A DNA stretch of 64,000 nucleotides from Diphasiastrum complanatum (taxonomy: Eukaryota > Streptophyta > Lycopodiopsida > Lycopodiales > Lycopodiaceae), in assembly GCA_029204225.1 (NCBI GenBank), contig CM055095.1:32303732-32367731 (forward strand), given 5' to 3'. Below the pieces are notes generated by a model. The model did no database searches and was not told the DNA's origin. It saw only the letters and a program-made list of their open reading frames with translations. The position numbers and the translations under genes were made by a program. Numbering within the stretch: the stretch's first letter is position 1; every line of letters begins with the position of its first letter. This document shows, in pieces, positions 20,746 to 32,651 of this stretch.

Positions 20746-22125
20746 GTTTGTATATTGATGAACTTGAGACAGTCATCAACCAAGATGGTGGTATTGGGGA
20801 TGCAGGCTTGGTGATATATTTATTTCCATTCTACTTTATGCTCACAATGTGGCTTTGCTTTCTTCATCTGGTGAGGGTTTGCATTAGAGGTCTTTGGGGA
20901 CTTATTTGGTTTGACTATGCATACTAGGAAAACCCAAATTATGGTTTTTAATACCTCGAAGTCCTTAATACAAATGGCAGGTGTTTACACTAGAAAGACA
21001 ACCACTAGAGGTGGTATCCTCTTATACTTATTTGGGGAAATCCTTCACTGGACCTACTTTTAGCATGAGACACGTGCCACAACTAGACTATAGAAGGTTC
21101 ATGCTTTTCTGGTTAGTCTTCAAAGGTTTTGCGTCAAGAAGCACATTCGTGATGCCCCAAGTGAGTGCAGATTGTTTGATACCATTGTTTCACCTACAAC
21201 TATGTATGCAACAGAGGCTTGGTGCATAGGGATTTCCACTTCAACGACGACTCAACATGGACTAGTATTTCTCATCTACAAGTCATTGGGCTTGCACTTA
21301 TGATCTGGGCCAAGTCCTCTGTTGCTCACTAGATTATCCTTGTTGAGTCAGTTGTCGTACCACTCCGAGTTGAGAATATTTCCAGGCTGATTACATACAC
21401 TCAAAGAGTGATGAGTCCTCCATTTTCATATTATCCATGCTCTTCTCTCTTCTCAGTAGCTTCATCATCATGGTCATCTTATCATGGTCCTCCCAGGTTT
21501 CTCAGCTCTTACGTACATATGGCATTGATATCTTGGATTTACCACAAGGATCCCATTAGTACCAGGGGGGTTATCTATCATGCAAATTCTCGAGTGACAT
21601 GGCAAGGCCCCATTGGGGTCAAAACCAGTTTTTTGTTGTCCCTCTTAACATCCTAGAATTGGATATTGCCTCCCAATTTTACAATGTTACTTGGATAGTG
21701 AACTCTCATATTGCCCCCAATTTACATTGGGATAGTCTCGAGTTTCCTCACACCAGTTATATGTGGAGATTGGGTGCTTCCAGGGCATTCCTCACACAAA
21801 CAGGCTTTCCCAGATATGCATGTTGGGGGAGGTGGAGTCAAAGGAGCATTTCTTATCCAGATGCCCTGTTTATGGGATCAAGGGACATTGCCATTGTCTT
21901 TTCCGTGATTTTCCAGTCACACTCAGTCACACTGCATTCACTTATTTCATATGTAGACCCTCGGTGTGTGGCCTTGATGCTGCGTCAGATGTTCCTGCTC
22001 CATAGAGATAAATGTTAGAGAGGTCAGTATGGACACCAAGACTCCCAGACCTAGATCACCTCCCTTTTCTCAAGGAGACACTATAGAGTAGACGGACATT
22101 GTCAGAGGATAAATCAGATATCCCT

Positions 22126-22145
22126 GGGTTTAGGGTTTAGGGTTT
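22126..22145. repeat. Short interstitial telomere-type repeat
   Basis: About three units of the plant telomere word TTTAGGG. Too short to be a telomere. Similar CCCTAAA units occur near 44252-44268. Confidence 0.6.
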
Positions 22146-25100
22146 CGAGACCTTCACTCATCTGGGTTTCACTCTCTATATTAGCTAGTAACATCACCTG
22201 CATGTAAAACACTTACATGAAACACTGAGTGAAGTATTACCTAACTTAAGAGATTAAAGTTAAAGAAAATCAACAATTACAGTCTGAAATCATCCACAGA
22301 CAATTCATAAAGCTTCCCAGTACAATTATCCTTAGAATACACAATTCTAAGATACAATTAATTCATTCAACTAGAATCTCTAGGAGAATCATTAAGATAT
22401 AAAATGATTAAGCTCAACATCTGAGTATCCTAGATACCTCCTTGAGTTAGTTAGCCATGTTTCTAGCATCATATGCAAGAAAATAGCAATCATTCATCTT
22501 AATAGATATGTCTGTCCCCTATGATAACTAGAGATCCAATCAAAAGAACTGTACACAAGCATCTGTAGACCATAAACTGTAGCATAATAGCATCCACTAG
22601 ATTTTTTAAATTCTCCACAAGTAAAATAACTTATCTTGTGAGAATGTCTGTGAGATCCCTATGTTCTCAAATAACACACTGGAGTAAAGAGATCTGAATT
22701 ATTACTCAATTAATAGATCAAGAATAAATCGTCACACTTAAGAATCATCGCGATTCCTTATAATCCTCTGACAACAATTAAGTATCTATTTATGATCCGT
22801 CAATCATAAATATTTAGATTCGTATGATTCGTCAATCATAACTTACTAGAATCCAAAATCCTACTTAATCATTACAAGATACTGGAGTATATGTCCAACA
22901 TAACTCATTAAAAGTAAGAATCATTCTAAAATCTTTCCCAACAGGAAAAAATTGGATTTTAGGAACATTCTCCAAACCGGATTCTCTGAAAGAAGTGCTA
23001 GATATTCAAGTTCTATATGCCACTGGTAATTAAAGACAGAAAGCATACCAAAATGATAAAGACAATCATCTTCAACCACATAAAACTTTAGATTACCGTC
23101 TAGAATCAAATCTAGATACCCAAAGTCCTGCTGAATATCAATTCAGTTATTATTCTCGGATTCATTATGATTCGTTATCCAATTAAGCGCTCTGGGATAT
23201 AATCACTAATGGGCTGAGTCTATTCCTTAACTAGGGAATACTCTACTCCAAGAATATTGTATGTCCAATGCACATAATTTTAACTGATGAATCCTAATGA
23301 TTCACTAATCATGCGTCTTAAAAGCAATATAAATCAAAACCATCAGTTTCTGGTGAATCCTCATCAGATTGACATTTTACCAATTAACTTATCCAGGAGT
23401 AATCAACTACTCAAGTTAATTGCCAATGATTCATAAATCTTAATGTATAGGTGAAGAATTCAATTATACTAGTATAACACCACATTTAGATCCTTATCCA
23501 AGTCACTTTTAAGTTAACCAATAAGTCTTTCACAGAAAGATCTGTTAACTCTGCAAGTATCTGTCTCAACAATACTTGATCATATGCTTATGTTCACCAA
23601 CTAGGTTAAGTGCACCAAATAACCCTAGTAACTAGGAATACACAGTAGATTCATACAAGATTAATCGTGCACAAATGTGAATAATCTCACTATGACCCAG
23701 TACATAAACACATTCTTATCTGGCAGATTCCTCCAGAATCCACATATGTTACTCACATATCTCACCGAAAATCTTGTAACTTTAGCTACTAAAGAATTTC
23801 TATTTCTCATGAGTAAATAACATATCCGGGAAACCTTTGAGACAAATAACATTCACTCTCAACAGTTGTCCAATTCAATTTCCACTAATAACATAATGTA
23901 TTCACTCAATCAACCCTTCTCTGATCCTAGTACTCAAACTAAGATTAGGCTGATCTAATACAAACATTCCAAACTCAAACACCAATCAAACTTACTTCTA
24001 TTGAAAAAAAATGGAATTAATAACTTTTGACCTTTCACTGTACTACTTATAGATAATGATTCAAATTTCAAACTTGTTCTAGTTCCAGATTGTTTCACAC
24101 AATCCCTAGAGAATTTCTCTTATTCGAAAAGTTCCCATTAGGTATCTTACTCTGAATCTATCCGAAATTACTTTCACAAAAAATCTCATTTTCTATACCA
24201 CAGCTGGTTCTCTTCCGAAAACTAAATAACCAACAGATCCCCAAATAGAATTTTATCCCATCACTTCACCCCTCCTTTTTAAGAAATTATCAATTTCTAT
24301 AAAAGTTAACTGGAAAGATGACATATGAAAATATCCAAATCCATGAAAAGTCAGTAATAAGTGCTTTCCACAAAAGGATTCACTCTATTACAAACAGGAC
24401 TTTTCCTTCAACTATTTTCAACCCGAGTGACAATACTATCATTCCTCTGAAATCCATTTATGCAAAAGAGATATTCTAGGTTTAGGAAATTGAAACACAA
24501 TCGCCTTAGAATTTATCTGAATTCCAAGTCTATTCACACAAGTAGTAATTCATATGATATAACAGTCTTTCAAAAGAATAACTTCATGTTGGAAAGAATC
24601 ATATAAACCAGTCTGATGTCTATATTCGAGAAATTACTAAGAAGTAAAAGATTAATTAAGAAAGCGAAAAATAGATTGAGGGGTTCCGATTTTGTATATA
24701 GTGAGATACCCATTGGGATCAGGATTAAACCTCAATTTCCAAAATACCCCACATTTTATCAATGGTTTTTTCTTTTTTCATATCATGACTAGGTACTAAA
24801 ATACTCCATTGATAATCAGATCTTTACAATCCGAGAATTTCCTTTCCAAAATTATTGATGTCCCATATCACCAGCTCTTCCTTCCAGAAAACCCTTAACC
24901 GCCTTCTCTAATATTCTAGAGATCCACTGATCATCTAGCTGTCTTATAGTCCATATAGAATATTATCTCTTGTTCCCAAAACCTGGAGAATCCATTTATT
25001 CGGATGACTGGCATGCCTATCAAATGGATACCACAGATCCATACCTGATCCTGTGATTTAAATAAAAGAATTAACATGGTTCAACATTACATTCTGATCC

Positions 25101-26750
25101 TTCTAGGTTAGTGATAGGCTTCGAATCCCCATGGATCCAAGAGCATTAACTCTAGGAACAAGCTTATATCAATTAACAGATCCAATGTAATCCATGTATT
25201 AGATTCCACTTCTAGCATCACAATTGACATCCACAATTGCGGATAAACTCAATGGTTACAAAGATATCAGTTATGAACTCAACTAAATGAATTTAATCCA
25301 AGAAATTAATATCCAGTATTAAGCAATTATTTACAGGGATTACCAAAATCCTAACTGCGAAATACATTTCCCGATCACACTTACTACCTCTGATGTCCAA
25401 TCTTCTTCCCCCTTAGACTTTTCAGTCCCCTGAAAATCTGTTTCAGCTAAGGTACAACGAAGATATAAAGACATTAGTAAATGTAAAAAATAAATTACTG
25501 TAGTATAAAGTCTGAAACAATTTCATTTCTATTCTATACCTGGGCTGAATCACCAATATACAAAAATCATCCACTAGTATGAAAAAATAGTACTAGTCTG
25601 ATCTTTTGAATACAATTCACCATAGGATTTAACTAGGAAATGAAATCAGTTTTTTACTTTTGATCAGTTCCTATCAATCACAATTTTTCCAATAAAATTG
25701 GACTGTCTTTCCTTTTTCTTGACTGGTTTGGCATTACTCCGTCAATAATAACAAAAACTATCAAAACGTTTGAATATGAAATTACATGAATGGAAATCCT
25801 ACCAATAGGATTTCAGTAACTCTTAAACTGTATCCAGTTAGATTTCACTGCCTGAATAAAGAGTTTTGTCACCACCCATTCCATCTGGCCATTTCATATT
25901 GTTTGACAGTTTTAAATTTAATCTTGACAAGTATCTTGCACAAACGTTCACTTGACCCATTTCCAATGATCAGTATCGATCAGAAATATATCAGACAAGT
26001 AACTGATTTTAAAATCTAACCAAATTTGAAATTCAACAGAAAAAGAAAAAATTCAATTTTAGCTTTCTACTTGGGAGTACCATACTCCAAAAGTTAACAT
26101 ATCATACAGTAAAACTGCTGGCAAAATCATTGCGGTTCTTTCTGTCAATTTTAAATTATCTATTATAGGGAAATAATCTAGCCTTAGTGAAAACGTTGTG
26201 ACTAACTTTGACTAAAAACTCAGTATAGTCAATTCACTTATCTAAACTCATTCCATAAATAACAAAAGAATGACCAAAATTTCGATTTTTCAAAAAATTT
26301 TGGCTCATTTTACGTAATTCGAAAATTCTGACGAAAATACTGTTAGTACAAAAGGAAATCGAAATCGAAAAATCGAAATATTGTTCGATTGCCAATGTCA
26401 CTAAACCAATATTTGTCTGGCATGCAAAGCACACTACATCAGTCATAAAACATCAGTACGTAAACTTCAGTTTTACAAAATTTGTCAGCCAATATCACTG
26501 ATTTGTGACCCAACCGTCAGAGCACATGCGTATAACCATTCAAATCGACTGTAAATCCCTCATGCACGTCAGAATCACACTGAGAATCAACATGCAATCA
26601 ATCCATGCAAGCACAGTAATTAGGGAAAAGACTAGCATGCAATCAGAACAATTACGGATTTCGCCAATTTTGCTCACAAAACTGTCAAAATTTCAAACGG
26701 CCATAGCTTTGGCTACAGTCCACCAAATTAGGCGTTGTAAAGGATAGTAC
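22146..26750. other. 4.6 kb without genes, C-over-G skew
   Basis: No open frame above about 80 codons, no transposon protein and no LTR pair recognised. Composition is AT-rich and visibly poor in G on the plus strand compared with C. Short words such as GATTCGT, AATCATAA and TCTAGAATC recur without a clear tandem period. It could be the non-coding interior of a large non-autonomous LTR element, since it ends near a purine tract and an LTR-like block at 26.75 kb, but no matching left LTR was found. Confidence 0.4.
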
Positions 26751-26756
26751 GGAGGG

Positions 26757-27244
26757 AGACCAAGTGACCGAGATGCTTGCCACATGAGCCTGGCACCTAG
26801 GCGGCCCCAAACCTTGTACTAACTCCAATTAATGTGTCTGGGCCTCACAAGTTTATTAATTACTTGCGGGTCACATCCAGTATGATGTGGCATAGCTAAT
26901 AAACTTGATTCACTGGAGTTCCGAGTATCTAAGTCTAGGACTATATCGAATCCTATATACAGGACGTGGACATAACAACTTTCCTCCAAATCAATATGAA
27001 GGGAGGTAGGGTTTGTCCACTATATATAGCCACTAAGGTTGGTCATTTGCTAGTTATGATCATTTGAGTCTTGGGCTTCTTGTAGGGGAGTTGTACTATT
27101 TTGGAGATCTTAGTTGGAGATCTGTCTGAGCTATCGACGACCATTGATATTCATACAATTTCTTAGTTGGAGAATGCTATGTGAATGTCTTTTACTATTT
27201 TTTATGCATCATTGATACTAATACCTGTGAATCTGTTCATAACA
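26757..27244 (+). mobile_element. LTR-like block preceding a primer site
   Basis: Ends TTCATAACA directly before TGGTATCAGAG. It contains a TATA box (CTATATATAGCC, 27020-27030) at the spacing expected of an LTR promoter, and a purine run ACGGAGGGAGA just before it. The left border is not defined and no partner LTR was seen. The end and the following leader resemble the element at 28.2 kb, so both belong to one family. Confidence 0.5.
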
Positions 27245-27255
27245 TGGTATCAGAG
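27245..27255 (+). promoter_or_regulatory. Primer binding site
   Basis: TGGTATCAGAG followed by TACTTTCCTGAGC. The same site and leader (CACTTTCCTGAGC) occur at 28680, showing family relationship. Confidence 0.75.
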
Positions 27256-28229
27256 TACTTTCCTGAGCGATTGGGAGTGCTTTTTTGTTTTATGGTTTCT
27301 TTGCAGGTTTTTGGATCTTATGTTTGTTTTTGTGATTTTCTTTGCAGGTTTAAGGATCTTCATAGGACTAAGATCTGCTCTCTTTTCTCTCTTCATCTCT
27401 CTCTAGTTGGATTTTCATCTTTTGGTGGATCTTCAGCTCTCTCTTTCTAGACAGTTTTCTGGCTGTTCTTTCTCTCTCTAGCTATTTTCTCTCTCTAAAA
27501 CTTTTTTTCACATTTTTTGTCATAACTTTTTTGTTTGTGATCAGAATTGAGTTTTGTTAGTTGCATTGGTGTTGTAGCATGTCGATGCCTAAGATGCAAT
27601 TTTTTTTGCTGGCAGTTTTTTGGAAACCCTAATTTTTAGTTTTTGGAAAACTCATCTTTTTCATCCTTTTTTGCAATAGAGGTTCAAAATAATTATATGG
27701 ATGAGAGTGCTAGGTTGAGACAAGACTATTGATCCAGGTTTCATGTGAAACGAAGGACTACATCCAAAGAACTTGCAAAGTTTTCCAAAGGGGAATATAT
27801 TCTTTTTACTTTCCATTTTGTTTTAGTTGTTCTTTTTGCATATGTGATTGGATCTTGTTCTTTCCTATTGTTCCTTGATTCTTAAGATCCATTTTTGACC
27901 TTTTAAAATTGAAGGTTTTGAAAAGTCAAACCCTGGTCAAATTGGAATACTATTTTCTGTTTTAAAAGATTTTGTTTTTGGATCTTTACGTACTTTGTTT
28001 TTCAAGAAGTTCATTGCCAAACGGATGTTTCATTCTCAAGATATTACACTTTGAACTTCAACCCATTATGAACTTTCTTTGTGGCTGTCCAACACCCTAC
28101 TTCACTCACTTTTCGGCAGCCTCTTCACCACCTATTGTTTGTTGGCTTTTCTACTACCATTGGGCAACATTTCTTCTTACTTGGCACACTATTTGGTGGC
28201 TATTTTGGTAGCTTCTTCACCACCTATCA
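27256..28229. other. Non-coding leader of the LTR element
   Basis: Pyrimidine-rich sequence after the primer site, without gag or pol motifs. It ends where a second LTR of the same family begins at about 28230, so the first element was cut or invaded there. Confidence 0.45.
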
Positions 28230-28679
28230 GTTATGGACTCGGCTCATTACATTCGCCATGTCCATTTACATTTACTTTACTTTATGCATAAGCAGGCTTT
28301 GGGCCCTTTTTTATTCATTATTTGACATTTAGACTATATGGTTGGCCTTGGGCCCTATTATTGACATTTAGACCATATTATTGGCCTTGGGCCCTATGAT
28401 TCACTATATTGGTTATTTGGTCATATTACTGAGAGTGGGGGCCTTCTTGGAGGGCGCACTATTTTCCCTCTCAGTTTGGCCCTAGCCACTGGAAGCTTCC
28501 TTTTAGGGCTTCCTCTTGGCTATAAGTAGGTATTCTGTGTCATTTGTTACTTGGCTTATGATATGATCTCCTTCTTTAGTCTCTTTAAGCTTTCTCTCTC
28601 CTGCTTTCTAGGGTTAAGTCTTGCTTATGTGATGCTTTCATAGACTAAATCTAGATTAGCCGTGGCTACGTTCATAACT
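28230..28679 (+). repeat. 5' LTR of a Ty3/gypsy element
   Basis: Begins GTTATGGACTCGGCTCATTAC and shares CATAAGCAGG, TTGGGCCCTAT and GGCGCACTATTTTCCCTC with the LTRs at 47824 and 52882. It has a TATA-like GGCTATAAGTAGG near 28520 and ends TTCATAACT at the primer site. Confidence 0.75.
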
Positions 28680-28691
28680 TGGTATCAGAGC
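28680..28691 (+). promoter_or_regulatory. Primer binding site (initiator Met tRNA)
   Basis: TGGTATCAGAGC immediately after the 28.2-kb LTR. It is the standard plant primer site. Confidence 0.85.
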
Positions 28692-31525
28692 ACTTTCCTG
28701 AGCATCTCCATTGAGCAGATTTTTCTCTCACAGGAGGGCGCCCATCTTCAGCTTGGATCTTCACCATTTTTCAGCCGGATCTTCAGTATTTCTCCACACT
28801 TGTCTTGCAGATTTTCACGACGGATCGGAGGAGGACAAGCGCCCACTTGCTGCCCATTTCTAGCGCCCTCTTGCTGGCTGCCTACTGCTGCATTTTCAGC
28901 CTTTTTCCTCCCCTATTTTGGGCGCCCTACTGCCTCCTATTTGCTGCCCTATTGGGCGCCCTCATGCTTGCTGACCAGCGCCCTACTGCTCCTTCCTTTG
29001 CTGAAAATTTCCGCTTTTTGCTGCCCCTATTCGCCACCTTCCATCAGCCACTCCTAGCGCCCTACCAACCCATCTTTTTGATCCAATTTTTTTTTTTGCC
29101 GTTTACTACCTCTCTTGGACGCCCACACTCCACCATAGCTGGCGTCCTACATCCGCCTCAATTTCAGCTCACCCTCCTACACTGCTGTCTGTGTTCGCAA
29201 CCCTACCCCAGACAATACAAACACGCCTAGATGCTTAGAAAGCCACTCCCACCCAACTTCATCGCGCATCGGGATTGCTCCCCGTCTTTATCGCAAACTT
29301 TTTTTTACCCTTGAAGGGCGATCTCTGATTTTTCAGCCTTGTTTCCTCGCTGCCCATACCTCCTTTTTGTTATCACTTCCTTTCCTTGGCTGCTCCCTTT
29401 CCAGCCCCATAGTCCATTATTGTTTCCCATACTTTTACCCACCGTTTACTCCACGTTGTCGGGCCCTTAGCATCTTTTTTGGAGGCTGCCCGGTACCTTG
29501 ACATATCGCCGCTATTTTTCAGCTCACTTCCGGTTGCGGTTACGAGGTATTTCTTACTTAGTTGTCCTTTCCGTTCATCTTACATCGCGAGTTCTATTGT
29601 GTCTTTTCATTGGCGTGCCTGTTGTGACGACTTATGTCCTCTCCTTCAGTTCGTCCAATTGTTTAGCACATTTCTTTTCTCGCTTACTTTTTCTTCCTCA
29701 TGGCTAGCTCACCCACTACACCTGTGAGTCATTCCGGACCTTATATGCACTAGAGGCTTTTCATGCTACTGATTCATTTTTACCTCTTGATATTTGGCAT
29801 TCCTGGTTATTACGTATAGCTTGGATTTCATTTGGACCTGTTGTTCATGCTACTTCATTTTCACCTATGGATATATGGCATTCTTGGTTATTACGTATAG
29901 CCTGGCTTTCATTTGGGCCTGTTGATTGGTGCTGGTTTTTCCATATTACTAATCGTCTGTGGTGCAAATATCTTGGTTTCCATGATTATACTTGTGACTC
30001 TTTATTTGTTTCTTGGATTGTTGCTCATTGTCAGGCTTGGCATCTGTTGATAACTTTGGGTTACTGCCTCCGTCCTAGCTACTGTTTGTCAGGATGATCT
30101 TCAAGTTCCCTGGCATTTCTGATTGCTCCATATCACTTGGTCTCCGATGCTGTTACAGAGTTGCCACTTTTTTTTGGTGTTCTTGGACCATCAAAGTACC
30201 TTGAGAGAGTTTCTTCTCCTTTCTTGGTTATTTTTTGGGGATGTTGCCGCCATGTACTTCAGTGCTGCTCACACGTGCTTTGATACTCATTCCCAGCTAC
30301 AAGTGGATATTGCTCTAACACTTGCTACTGATGATGTGGATCATGTTCCTTGTTTTGCTTTTGGTATATCAGTTGAGCTTGCTATTCCTCGTTCCAGTGC
30401 ATTTCTTCTTTCAATTACTCCAGTGGCTTCAGTTGCTACTCTTCCTGATGCTAGTTCCCTAGTTGCGGTCTCCCTGCATGTGACTTTTTCTGTTCTTCTG
30501 TTCCTCACTTGTGCGCCTGGTGTGTACTTTGGGATTGCACTTGCGGCTAGTTCAAATGGGGCATCCGATTCTCCATCCGTTTTTGCTGCATTCTATAATG
30601 GCTTGGTATGTCCATATGAGGTCCTTCTAGATGAGTATTTCGGCTATGATTTATTCGTTGGGGCCTCTACTATTTCTAGATTTGTTGCTACTGCTTTCAT
30701 GCATCATGTCTTTTTCAATGATGAGTTGCTTTCCTGGACCTTATGGATCTCTTGGCATGACGATCTTCTCGCGATATGTGCCTTCAGGGTTCCGTGTGCC
30801 ATTGCTACTTCTCATTCATGGGCCTTATGGATACCTTGGGCTTTTGACCATGTTGGTGCACATTTCTCCATTCTAGCTATCCTTTGTCAGGACAATCTCT
30901 TTATGCTTCATGTTTCCTGGCATATCGCTTGGTCTTCCATGATATTGCAGCGTGACTGTTGTGTAGCTTATGTTCCTACTCTTTGGTGCTGGTCTTCTGA
31001 TGTTTCTATCCTTTCTTGGGGCACTTATATCGCTGAGTTTGCACATATGGTTGATGGTTTCGTTTGCGATTGGCATCAACATTTATGTTTTGCAGAATAC
31101 AGTTATAACAACTCGGTTAGTACCAGCACAAGTGTGTCTCCACTTTTGTTGGCTAATAGATATTCTCCGTTCCTACCAGGTATCCCACCCCCTCTTGATG
31201 ATGTTTTGTTACTTTATCTTCTTTTCTTACTAACATTCGTGATTCTATTGTGTAGGCACAACAACATTTGGCGTGAGCTCAACATTGTTATAAATCCTTG
31301 ACTGATTGACATAAGTCGTTTTTAGAGTTTGATGAGGGCCAATCTGTTTATGTTCGTTTATCTTTTGCACGTCATAAGTTTGTACAGGGTCATTCTCTTA
31401 CCGAGAAATTGTCTGCACATTACTATGGCCCTTTCCACATTGTGGAAAAACTTAGGCCTGTTACTTATCGTTTACAGTTACCTGCTACTACTCGTGCTTG
31501 TGACATGCGAAACTCAAATAATTTG
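28692..31525 (+). mobile_element. Ty3/gypsy internal region, mostly unrecognisable
   Basis: From the primer site to a copia insertion near 31.52 kb. 28.7-29.7 kb is Pro/Cys-rich frames with no motif. A local duplication of about 85 bp lies at 29758-29915. Only the end is clearly gypsy: integrase (DWHQHLCFAEYSYNNSVST, near 31060-31120) and its tail (SLTEKLSAHYYGPFHIVEKL, VTYRLQLPATTRACDM, 31390-31510). These match QHLCLAEYSSVSTSTG and YYGPYRILDRLSPVTYRLQL at 52 kb. RT and RNase H are absent. Confidence 0.7.
30123..31301 (+). CDS. Long open frame of unknown origin in the gypsy interior
   Basis: 392 codons without a stop, unusual in this decayed landscape. The first 310 residues are rich in Trp, His, Ser, Cys and aliphatic residues, with recurring patterns such as SWTLWISWHDDL and SWALWIPWAFDHV, and match nothing I know. 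The last 80 residues run into integrase-like WHQHLCFAEYSYNNSVST. The reading frame may be a chance opening in sequence that is pyrimidine-rich on the plus strand, or an extra protein of this element. No function is assigned. Confidence 0.3.
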   Translation: MLHITWSPMLLQSCHFFLVFLDHQSTLREFLLLSWLFFGDVAAMYFSAAHTCFDTHSQLQVDIALTLATDDVDHVPCFAFGISVELAIPRSSAFLLSITPVASVATLPDASSLVAVSLHVTFSVLLFLTCAPGVYFGIALAASSNGASDSPSVFAAFYNGLVCPYEVLLDEYFGYDLFVGASTISRFVATAFMHHVFFNDELLSWTLWISWHDDLLAICAFRVPCAIATSHSWALWIPWAFDHVGAHFSILAILCQDNLFMLHVSWHIAWSSMILQRDCCVAYVPTLWCWSSDVSILSWGTYIAEFAHMVDGFVCDWHQHLCFAEYSYNNSVSTSTSVSPLLLANRYSPFLPGIPPPLDDVLLLYLLFLLTFVILLCRHNNIWRELNIVINP

Positions 31526-32651
31526 TGTTGGATCAATCAGACTCTGTAACACAACGAAACGAAACGAGACGAAATCAAGACGAAAACGAAACGAAGCGAA
31601 GCGAAGCGAAACTTAAACGAGCTCTGACATTGATTCATGCTGGAAGCATAGAGATCGCGAAACGAAACGAAACAAAACGAAACTAGACGAAAGAGAAGAA
31701 TTCACGAAAAAGATCAATCAGGCTCTGTAACGAGACGAGACGAAACGAAACGAAACAAAACGAAACGAAGCGAAGCGGAACTTAAGTGAGCTCTGAAATT
31801 GATTTACGCTTATAGCCAAGTGATCGCGAAGCGAAACACGAAGAGAAAGCATTCGCGAACAAAATCAGTTCGTCAGTAATTCAGATATGATTGCTGGTCA
31901 CTGCCGGCTATATCATTCCTACAATCCTTCAGAGTGTAGACAGACACTGCTGATCTACGTTAACAGATTAATATAGCATTCAACAAAATCAAACCAATGT
32001 GCGGAATTGAATAAACAAGTGAATTAGATACACGAATAGTAGCAGACAAATATTCATTCGAGATCATACAATCATTCAAAATAATATGTGCATTAACAAC
32101 TACAATATTATCTATTGATCTTCTGGTTTTTCAAGCACTGTGCAACAGATCCACACAGTGCATTGGCGTGAGAGAAATATAGTTCTCTCACGAATAATGT
32201 CTCACTTACTAGCGGACTTCTGGATCTGCTGATCCTCTTACAAAATTGTCTCGCTCACAGGCGGACATGTATTCTGTATTTTTCGTCTTACTGTATTATG
32301 CATCAACTAGAAAGTATATAGTTCGCGAACTTTTTCGTGTCACGTCGTGTAACTTCCAGATCAGAAAGATTAATCATCTACAACTAATCGCGAATTACAA
32401 GAGTGGCAGATTAGCCACGATCTATAGTACTTCTGCTGATGTCATGATATCTGATCAAATACTTGTACCCCATGGTACTTGGCTGATCTTCTTGGCCGTT
32501 CGTGGAGCAAGAATGATTTTGTGTCGCGAAACAATTTTGTGTCGTGTGTCGCGAAATTGTTCGCGAACAATTTCGTTTCTTGTGTCTTATCTGTCAAAAT
32601 CAGAGTGGAGAGCTAGCAAGGCTTTGGCACTAGAAACATTTTGTTTCTTCA
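31526..32651 (-). repeat. 3' LTR of the minus-strand copia element
   Basis: Begins TGAAGAAACA at 32651 (minus) right after the polypurine tract. It contains a perfect 24-bp palindrome at 32552-32575 centred on TTCGCGAA. The far end (31534-31860) is made of CGAAA/CGAAG pentamer runs duplicated once with a period near 178 bp. The outer border near 31526 is tentative. Confidence 0.7.

Larger units (their letters stand above)
18326..22110 (+). mobile_element. LINE copy interrupted by a solo LTR and a hAT-like element
   Basis: ORF2 material in order: endonuclease end (HSGGHSVVGYLM type, 18470-18520), linker (EYATSLL, 18755-18800), solo LTR 18801-19900, RT fingers (NYHTIMIGHVMTKLYDTILR, 20036-20097), RT palm up to LFGLY, hAT-like insert 20428-20745, IDELETVI, thumb (VVSSYTYLGKSFTGPTFSMR, 21008-21070) and C terminus (CVALMLRQMFLL, 21970-22005). 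Many stops and frameshifts. The two insertions split it cleanly, so it predates both. Confidence 0.85.

Noticed and set aside
22126-22145. Telomere repeats
   Set aside because: Only about three TTTAGGG units in the middle of transposon sequence, so not a chromosome end.
26505-26747. 80-codon frame in the gene-free block
   Set aside because: No homology and composition like the surrounding non-coding DNA.
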